Positions 58,323 to 64,000 of a DNA stretch of 64,000 nt are shown here, in pieces. How positions within the stretch are numbered: the first letter of the stretch is position 1; every line of letters starts with the position of its first letter. A program made the translations under genes and the position numbers. Below the pieces are notes generated by a model. That model did not search any database. It saw only the letters and a program-made list of their open reading frames with translations, and was not told the DNA's origin. The stretch is from Leifsonia sp. C5G2 (lineage in GTDB: Bacteria > Actinomycetota > Actinomycetes > Actinomycetales > Microbacteriaceae). Location of the stretch: NCBI RefSeq assembly GCF_013359685.1, contig NZ_JABFMV010000013.1, positions 1-64,000 of the forward strand. The letters run 5' to 3'.

Positions 58323-59236
58323 GGGCGGACCTGCACGATCGTCTTCCCGCCCTTGGACGCGCCGCCGGAGAAGGCCGCCGGCGCATCGTCCAGAGAGACG
58401 ACGTCCCCGACGAACGTGCGCAGACGACCGTCACGCACCCGGCCGACCAGGTCGGCGAGCTGCGCCCTGTCGGGCTCGACGACGAAGAACACGCTCCGCA
58501 CCCCGGGCCGCTCGGTCGCGGGCGGCGCTGCGATGCTGACCAGCGTCCCGCCCTCCCGCACGACCGCCGCGCATCGGGCGCCGAGGTCGCCGCCGAGCAC
58601 GTCGAACACCAGGTCCACCGGCCCGCACTCCTCGAGGTCCCCGTCGTCGAGGTGCACGAACGCGTGGACCCCTGCGTCGTGCGCCCTCGCACGATGGGTC
58701 TCGCGCCCGGCACCGATCACGAAGGCTCCCGCCTCGCGCGCGAGCTGCGCCACGATCGACCCGACCCCGCCCGCGACTCCGGTGACCAGCACCGTCTGAC
58801 CCGGCTCGATGCGACCGTGCACGAACAGGCCCTGCCAGGCGGTGAGGCCGGAGATCGGGAGGCTGGCGCCCGTCACGAAGTCCACGTCCGCGGGCAGCGG
58901 CGCGAGGTTGCGCGCCTCCACCGCGACGTACTCGGCCAGCGTTCCGTCGCGCGTCCAGTCGGCGAGTCCGAACACGCGCTGGCCGAGGGTCAGGCCCGTC
59001 GTGCCGTAGCCGAGACCGGTGACCACGCCGGCGAGCTCGTGTCCCGGGATGGTGGGCGCCCGATCCCGTCCGGCACGGTCCGTCCACGTGGCCGGCCAGT
59101 CGAGCTCGCCCGGCGTGAATCCGGCGGCGTGCACCTGCACGATCACGTCGTTCTCGGAGGCGTGCGGCTCGGGACGGTCGGTGAGCCGCACGCCGGAGGT
59201 GCCTGCGGCGCGGTCGGTCACGGTGACGGCTTTCAT
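58316..59236 (-). CDS. NADP-dependent quinone oxidoreductase-like dehydrogenase (MDR family)
   Basis: The 306-residue medium-chain dehydrogenase has a GroES-like N-terminal half (AAGFTPGELDWP, PGHELAGVVTGLG) and a cofactor domain with VLVTGVAGGVGSIVAQLARE (about residues 144-163). It has no catalytic zinc ligands, like quinone oxidoreductases. The substrate is unknown. ATG at 59236 follows GGGAGC. An inverted repeat lies just upstream (59255-59283). Confidence 0.9.
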   Translation of the reverse strand: MKAVTVTDRAAGTSGVRLTDRPEPHASENDVIVQVHAAGFTPGELDWPATWTDRAGRDRAPTIPGHELAGVVTGLGYGTTGLTLGQRVFGLADWTRDGTLAEYVAVEARNLAPLPADVDFVTGASLPISGLTAWQGLFVHGRIEPGQTVLVTGVAGGVGSIVAQLAREAGAFVIGAGRETHRARAHDAGVHAFVHLDDGDLEECGPVDLVFDVLGGDLGARCAAVVREGGTLVSIAAPPATERPGVRSVFFVVEPDRAQLADLVGRVRDGRLRTFVGDVVSLDDAPAAFSGGASKGGKTIVQVRPQ

Positions 59237-59672
59237 GACTGCTCCCTCGCGGTGGATGCTGCTGATCTGACAGCAGCAGCATCGGCGACGGGAGGGGGTG
59301 GCGGCAAGCCGCGCGTGCCTCGAAGCCCTGGAGCCAGCCGAGCCGTCCGAACGGCGGGCCCGCTGGCGCACCCCATCGGGTCGGCGTGAAGACCATCATG
59401 GATCCTCCAAGGGCCGGGCAATGCGGGCAGGCGCCCACGCCACCCATCGCGTGCACGAAGGCGGGGATCCGTGACGCTATCTCATACGCGGAGTACGACC
59501 GGAAATCCGGCTTGATCGAGTCAAGACGATCGCGGGCCGAAGTTGCGCTACGTTGCATGTGAATGGTCGTAGTAGGTCCCGTTCCGCCCATTCGCGGGAT
59601 CCAACTGCGCCAGACCAGGAGCGGCCGGTGCGAGTAGCCTCGGCCGGCTCGAACCATCAACCTGAGCGCGAT
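59237..59672. other. 436-base region without a supported gene
   Basis: No frame in this gap has a recognisable protein or a good ribosome site. Its left part holds the inverted repeat at 59255-59283; the rest is of mixed composition, with G+C falling toward the RHS region on the right. No tRNA-like fold was found by eye. Confidence 0.5.
59255..59283. promoter_or_regulatory. 10-bp inverted repeat upstream of the oxidoreductase
   Basis: GATGCTGCTG (59255-59264) and CAGCAGCATC (59274-59283) are perfect arms around nine bases, 18 bases before the oxidoreductase start. It could be an operator or a leader hairpin. The bases are simple-repeat-like, so chance is possible. Confidence 0.4.
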
Positions 59673-59909
59673 TTAGGTCGTCAGCGCGCTTGCGATTAGC
59701 CAGGCGCCTACCATCATCGCGCCTACGCCCGGAAAAATGAGGACTCCGGGCTTCGATTTCCCGTAGTAGCTGGGCAAGAGGTTGCCGTACCTTGGCTCAC
59801 CGTTCTTCTGGATCCAGTCAGCGACTCGCTGACGGTATGCAAGCAACGCTCCTCCGGCAACGACTGCGGCAACGCCCGAGCATAAGAACACGATGGACTC
59901 GATGTTCAT
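59673..59909 (-). CDS. Small two-helix membrane protein, candidate immunity protein
   Basis: The 78-residue protein has two hydrophobic helices (SIVFLCSGVAAVVAGGALLA; FPGVGAMMVGAWLIASAL) around a polar loop with Lys/Arg/Tyr. The family is not recognised. GGGAAGAAG precedes the ATG, and the gene begins 16 bases after the RHS stop on the same strand. Its G+C is low like the RHS tip. These facts fit an immunity gene, but no direct evidence exists. Confidence 0.6.
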   Translation of the reverse strand: MNIESIVFLCSGVAAVVAGGALLAYRQRVADWIQKNGEPRYGNLLPSYYGKSKPGVLIFPGVGAMMVGAWLIASALTT

Positions 59910-59925
59910 GACTTCTTCCCATTGC

Positions 59926-61190
59926 TCACTTGAAAAGCATGACCTGACCGGAACAGCCTAGGCCACCCCCGAGAGATAGGCCGACCTCAGAGGATTCACG
60001 ACCCTTCCAGTCTCGCGAGTATGTGCCGTACACACCGAGAACATCGGTCCCAACACAGCCCACTGAGGCGCCAGGTCCATGAACCTCACCGGAGGAGATT
60101 CCGATCTGGAGCTGAGCACTGAGACCCGTGCCTGGTCCGACACCTACACCGCCCGTACCCGCGGTTCCGCAAGCCACGATCAAACACCCTCCTACGCTGA
60201 CGCTGCCATGCTTGCCGAGCCATGCGACCCCCTGAAGGAAGTCGCGTCCTTCGGGGTTATCAGTGAATTTGCCCCACCAGCCGACGAACGCGATATGCAC
60301 TTTGTCGCCGTAAGCGATGTTGCGGCTGCTAAGGCCTTTCCCGGTGACCCAGTGGGACTTCTGAATGGTGATGCTTCCTCGTTGGGGAGTGGTTCCTCCG
60401 TCATTGAGCCTCATGCTGTAGTTGCCGGTGAGGTCGTTGTTATTGATGGAGTCGTTGGGGTAGTTGTAAGCGCAGGTATTGCCGCCCGAAACAGGATCGA
60501 CGGACAGGAAGCGCCCAAGCAACGCAACGTATTGCCGTGCACCCATCTCGATCGTGGCAACGGACCCTTCGTGCTCGTAGAGCTTCTGGTTGGAGCCCTC
60601 CCACCCGTATGTCGCGTTCTGCGGTGTGTTCGCCGGCACGGCGTCGTCCGCGCTGGTGGTCCCGATCAGCCCGGTGGCCGGGTCGATCGGGTTGCCGAAC
60701 GGGTCGTACTGCGCCAGCGGACCACTGCGAGTACCTGTTCCACCGGTCTTCACGACCACATCCCCATGGATGTTCGGGTACGACCACACCCAACTCCCGC
60801 CCGCCTGCTGGATCGAGACGATCACACCGCCTGGCAGGGCCATGGTGTGCTCCAGGACGGCGCCGGTGCCATCGAGCGTCCAGTCGGGGCTGTCGCCCCC
60901 GTCGTTGAAGCCGTACCGCACGGTCGTCGCGGTCCCGCCCGCCGGCGTGACCGTGCGGGCGACGATGCGGCTGGTCACATCGCGAATGTAGGAGACGGTC
61001 GTTCCGGCGGTCGTGGTGCTGGTGTGCCGGTCCGACTGGTCGTACTGGATGGTCTGGTCCGCGAGCAGGGTGGTGTTCCCGCGCGGGTCGTAGACCAGGT
61101 TCGGTGCCGCACCCGTCGTGCTGAGGTTGGTGGACTGGATCGCGTCGCTGCCGGCCGGGGCGCCGCTGTTCGTGGTTCCGGTGAGGCGGT
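59926..61190 (-). pseudogene. 5'-truncated RHS-repeat protein fragment with variable C-terminal tip
   Basis: The frame is open from 61251 to its stop at 59926. YD/RHS repeats are visible ([25 protein letters not shown]), then the RHS core end [17 protein letters not shown] and a 165-residue tip (about 59929-60423) of no known family, rich in Gly and with several Cys. The first usable start is GTG 60978, well inside the RHS homology, so the large N-terminal part is missing. RHS homology ends near 61190, where a decayed copy of another gene begins. G+C is about 58% in two hand-counted 60-base lines. Confidence 0.75.
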
Positions 61191-61338
61191 CGGCGAGCGA
61201 ACGCCTCGCCCACCTCGGTGGTGGCCGGCGGCGAGAGGTCGAAGGAGTGGCTCATCCGCCAGCTGCGTGCCGCCCTGCTGGAGCTCTAGGAACTGGAGCC
61301 GATGGTCGACGCCGAGCGGGATCAGCGCGCAGAGAGTC
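61190..61338 (+). pseudogene. Decayed copy of the small gene at 58149
   Basis: The segment matches codons from about residue 10 to the end of the 57-residue gene. It has lost five bases (a frameshift) after ERLAHL and has an in-frame TAG where the intact gene has TCG (after LLEL). The end of the gene has diverged too. It lies exactly where the RHS homology stops, so it marks a recombination joint. Confidence 0.8.
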
Positions 61339-61349
61339 TCTGCGCACCG

Positions 61350-62090
61350 TCACACGTGCTCGGCCCCCGGTGCGGCGAACCGCCGCACCGTTCCCTGCTC
61401 CTCGAAGCCGAGCCGGCGGTAAAGGCCCGCGCCGTCCGGCGACGCCGTGAGCACGGCGCGACGTGCGCCCGCCGCCCGACCGGCCTCCACCGCCGCTGCC
61501 GTGAGGGCCGAGCCGATGCCACGACCCCGGTGCGACGGCTCGGTCACGACATGCTCGACCGCCACCGCGTCCCCTGCGAGAACGGCCGCCGAACAGCCGA
61601 CCGCCCTGCCGTCGAGGACCGCGACGAGGTGATGGACGCGACGTCCATCACCGAGACCGGCGGTGGCGAGCGCGGACACGACCGCGGGGTCCGGCGCCGC
61701 GCCGCTCCACACGCGCACCCACGTCCTCAGCCCCGTATCGTCGTCGACCTCGTGCAGTGTGATCCCGGGCGGCGCGGCCGGCCCCGCGGGCGTACTGGCG
61801 ATCTCCAGCACCATGAGAGGTTCCTCCTCCACGAAGCGGAAGCCGCGGCGCACCAGTTGGCCCTCCACGTCGTGACGGTCGTCGCCGGGCCACGAATGCC
61901 ACAGGGCGGGGCGACCGGCCATCGCGGCGAGACCGTCGTCGACGCGCTCCGGAGAGGCGAGCAGGACACCGCCGAGCTCCTCGTGCGGCGCGCCGGTGTG
62001 GAACCACGTCAAATCGTCGTCCGTGCCGGTCTCACGGCCGCGCACCAGGTGGGTGGCGATGAACAGGTCACGGGCGGATGGGACGCTCAT
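61350..62090 (-). CDS. GNAT family N-acetyltransferase
   Basis: The 246-residue protein has a variable N-terminal half and a C-terminal GNAT domain with the acetyl-CoA loop VTEPSHRGRGIGSALT (about residues 180-195) and the ending ASPDGAGLYRRLGFEEQG. The acceptor is unknown. ATG at 62090 directly follows GGAGG with short spacing; the longer upstream frame overlaps the methyltransferase and is not coding. Confidence 0.88.
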   Translation of the reverse strand: MSVPSARDLFIATHLVRGRETGTDDDLTWFHTGAPHEELGGVLLASPERVDDGLAAMAGRPALWHSWPGDDRHDVEGQLVRRGFRFVEEEPLMVLEIASTPAGPAAPPGITLHEVDDDTGLRTWVRVWSGAAPDPAVVSALATAGLGDGRRVHHLVAVLDGRAVGCSAAVLAGDAVAVEHVVTEPSHRGRGIGSALTAAAVEAGRAAGARRAVLTASPDGAGLYRRLGFEEQGTVRRFAAPGAEHV

Positions 62091-62116
62091 CCCTCCACCG
62101 TAGGGCCGTGCTGGTC

Positions 62117-62782
62117 TCAGACCCGCGCGACCCCCGCGATGTGCGTGTTGAACGGGACGAACGGCGTGCGCAGCCGGTAGCGCTCCACCTCCACCTCGGC
62201 GAACCCGGCGGCGCGGATGGCGCCCTCCAGGTCGCGCTCGCACGAGCAGCCCTCGAAGGTCCACGCCCACGGGCGGCGCAGCACGCGCTGGGTGGCGCGC
62301 GTGGCGGTGCCATCGGGGGCGGCGACGTGCTCGGCGAAGCGGAAGCTGCCGCCGGGGCGGAGGATGCGGCGCACCTCGGCGAGCGCGGCGGCCGGGTCCG
62401 CGACCGAGCACAGCACGAGCGACGAGATGACGGTGTCGGCGCTCGCGTCCGGCAGGCCGGTGCGCTCGGCCGTCCGCTCGTGCAGGTCGAGCCGGATGCC
62501 GTGGCGGCGGGCTGCTGCCCGAAGGCCCGCGTGCATGGCGCGGTTGGGTTCGATCGCGACCAGGGTCGCACCCGCGGGCAGGTACGGGAGGTTGGCGCCG
62601 ACGCCCGGGCCGAGTTCGACGACGCGGTCCCCCAGCCCGGCGAAGACGCGCTGCTTGCGGGGACCCAGTTCCGCATCCAGGTACGGGCCCATCGCGCGGA
62701 AGAACGCGGCGTTGAAGCGGCCACGCCCGGCGTGCTGGCGGAAGCCGGTGTCGGATCCGGTGTCGGCGATGCTGTCGGTCAT
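62117..62782 (-). CDS. Class I SAM-dependent methyltransferase
   Basis: The 221-residue methyltransferase has motif I VVELGPGVGANLPYL (about residues 54-68), an acidic residue at ATLVAIEPNR, and the post-motif region DASADTVISSLVLCSVADP and LRPGGSFRFAEH. The small-molecule or lipid substrate is unknown. It is followed by the GNAT gene 26 bases on. Confidence 0.9.
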   Translation of the reverse strand: MTDSIADTGSDTGFRQHAGRGRFNAAFFRAMGPYLDAELGPRKQRVFAGLGDRVVELGPGVGANLPYLPAGATLVAIEPNRAMHAGLRAAARRHGIRLDLHERTAERTGLPDASADTVISSLVLCSVADPAAALAEVRRILRPGGSFRFAEHVAAPDGTATRATQRVLRRPWAWTFEGCSCERDLEGAIRAAGFAEVEVERYRLRTPFVPFNTHIAGVARV

Positions 62783-62825
62783 GCGTCCACTCTGGCCGCG
62801 CGCCGCGGGCCGGGCAGGCGTGGAG

Positions 62826-63860
62826 TCACCCCACTTCGCCGCGGCCGGCCTCCTGCTGCTCGACGAACCAGGCCGCCACCTGCGCGCGCGACCGGAACCC
62901 GAGCCGCAGCAGGATGCGCTCCACGTGCCCCTCGGCGGAGCGCTCGTCGATGCCGAGCCGGGCGGCGATCTGCCGGTTGGTGCAGCCCTCGGCGATGAGG
63001 GCGGCGACCTCGCGCTGCCGCGGGGTCAGCGCCCCGGGGGCGGTCCGCGCCACCCGCAGACCGAGGAAGCGGCGGATGGCCGCCACCACTTCCGGCGCGT
63101 CTCCCGCCCACGGGAGGTGCGAGCGGCCCGGCAGCACCGCGAGTTCCGCACCCGGGATGCAGCCCGCCAGCGCCTCCGCCTGGGCGACGGGGGCCGCGCG
63201 GTCGTGCACGCGGTGCACCACCAGGGTCGGCGTGCGCACCGAGCCGAGCAGGTCGCCGACATCGAGCCGGTAGCTCAGGGCGAGCAGCGCCCGCGCGGTC
63301 TGCGCGTCGGACGACTCCCGCTGGTAGCGGCCGAAGCGGGCCCGGACGGCGGCCGGGGCGTCGGGGGCGAAGATGTCGGTCAGCACATCCGAGCCGAGAC
63401 CCCAGTGCGACTCCACCAGGCCCAGCACGTGCTCGCGGGCGCTCGGGGGCGACACGGCGTCGCCGGAGACCCAGCCGCCGTACAGCACGAGCCGGCGGAC
63501 GGTTCCGGGATGCGCGGCCGCCCAGGCCACGGCGACCAGCGCCCCGACGGACGCACCGACGAGGTCGAACGGCTCGGGGCCGAGCGGCGCGACGACGGCG
63601 GCCAGCTGCTCGAGTTCGTACTCCAGCGACGGCGGCCTCCCGGTCGCCGGCGACAGGCCGCAGCCGGCGCGGTCGTAGCGGACCAGCCGGACGCCGTCGG
63701 CGAGCCCCTCGAGGAACGCGCGCTCGGGCGGCAGCTCCCAGCCCCGTTCGAGGTGGCTGAGCCAGCCCGAGACGTACACGACGGGTCGGCCCTCGCCGAC
63801 GGAGGCGACGGCCAGCTCGGTGCCGTCGGTCGTCGTGACCCGGCTCAGGCGCTGCTGCAC
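62826..63860 (-). CDS. Alpha/beta hydrolase fused to LuxR-type DNA-binding domain
   Basis: The 344-residue protein has a hydrolase domain ([18 protein letters not shown], nucleophile elbow [10 protein letters not shown], His in [10 protein letters not shown]) in residues 1-270 and a LuxR helix-turn-helix at the end ([20 protein letters not shown], then [20 protein letters not shown]). A regulator that uses a hydrolase fold to sense a small ligand is likely. GTG at 63860 is used because the longer frame to 63965 is not protein-like. Confidence 0.88.
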   Translation of the reverse strand: MQQRLSRVTTTDGTELAVASVGEGRPVVYVSGWLSHLERGWELPPERAFLEGLADGVRLVRYDRAGCGLSPATGRPPSLEYELEQLAAVVAPLGPEPFDLVGASVGALVAVAWAAAHPGTVRRLVLYGGWVSGDAVSPPSAREHVLGLVESHWGLGSDVLTDIFAPDAPAAVRARFGRYQRESSDAQTARALLALSYRLDVGDLLGSVRTPTLVVHRVHDRAAPVAQAEALAGCIPGAELAVLPGRSHLPWAGDAPEVVAAIRRFLGLRVARTAPGALTPRQREVAALIAEGCTNRQIAARLGIDERSAEGHVERILLRLGFRSRAQVAAWFVEQQEAGRGEVG

Positions 63861-63906
63861 GCGACCATTCTGGCGGGAACACGCCGGGGCGGCACCGGCA
63901 TTCTCG

Positions 63907-64000
63907 CTAGCGCAATGCGCCCGGCAGCCCCGCGACGAGCTCGGCGAACACGTCCGCGGCGTCATCGTGACGCGCCAGTCCTGCGCTCTGTCCCATCCAC
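63907..64000 (-). CDS. Nitronate monooxygenase, C-terminal end (partial)
   Basis: Only the last 30 codons are in the window, reading [16 protein letters not shown] and ending [11 protein letters not shown]. The Trp-x-Gly-Gln-x-Ala-Gly-Leu-Ala pattern is the usual C-terminus of 2-nitropropane dioxygenase/nitronate monooxygenases. The rest lies past the window edge, so the call depends on that short motif. Confidence 0.6.
   Translation of the reverse strand, partial: WMGQSAGLARHDDAADVFAELVAGLPGALR

Noticed and set aside
59540-59640. Possible tRNA in the gap before the RHS region
   Set aside because: No cloverleaf with proper T-arm and acceptor pairing could be built by eye.

Overview
The window is very G+C-rich, has short intergenic gaps, many GTG and TTG starts and many 4-base ATGA/GTGA stop-start overlaps. 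Gene content (RpoB/RpoC sequence type, DUF3566, an ECF sigma factor with a DUF6596-like tail, a BioQ-type operator, LCP and CGNR proteins) points to a high-GC actinobacterium, most likely Microbacteriaceae and Leifsonia-like. It looks like chromosomal core plus ordinary accessory genes. No tRNA, rRNA, CRISPR array, transposase, integrase or phage gene was seen.

Layout. 1-7.8 kb: rpoB-rpoC on the minus strand, with a strong hairpin after rpoC and a three-fold dyad array at the left edge. 7.8-11.5 kb: an NAD-dependent epimerase and a membrane protein/sensor kinase/response regulator operon, separated by a duplicated inverted repeat. 11.5-19.9 kb: a spermidine-synthase-like gene, the pxpABC 5-oxoprolinase operon, a CGNR regulator, a GNAT enzyme, an SprT-like protein, a TPR protein with no normal start codon, a sugar dehydrogenase lipoprotein, DUF427, ComB-like and EVE-domain genes. 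20-29 kb: the ECF sigma factor and two downstream genes, HelD, a DEAD-box RNA helicase, a hydrolase/TetR pair with a clear operator, and a Nudix-fold protein with a degenerate Nudix box. 29-43 kb: an esterase, Lhr helicase followed by a Nei glycosylase, FMN reductase, MarR, LCP and SGNH secreted or wall proteins, poxB and a TetR gene.

43.5-49 kb holds the most coherent system. A BioQ-like repressor is divergent from a six-gene overlapping operon: bioY, an acyl-CoA ligase, a thiolase-like protein, bioM, bioN and a CHY zinc-finger protein. Two perfect TGAAC-N3-GTTCA dyads sit at the start of this operon. The ligase and thiolase resemble the YhfT/YhfS genes found with bioY in Bacillus, but the thiolase lacks two residues usually needed for catalysis.

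49-59 kb: a very large secreted nuclease/5'-nucleotidase, a LysR regulator, DUF805, a possible degenerate nucleoside-kinase-like protein, a small lipoprotein, a TelA/DUF2200/small-protein cluster and a quinone-oxidoreductase-like enzyme. 59.2-61.35 kb is a lower-G+C accessory island: a 5'-truncated RHS fragment with an unrecognised C-terminal tip, a small two-helix membrane protein 16 bases downstream (candidate immunity protein), and, exactly at the truncation point, a decayed copy of the small gene at 58.15 kb. 61.35-64 kb: a GNAT enzyme, a methyltransferase, a hydrolase fused to a LuxR DNA-binding domain, and the 3' end of a probable nitronate monooxygenase.
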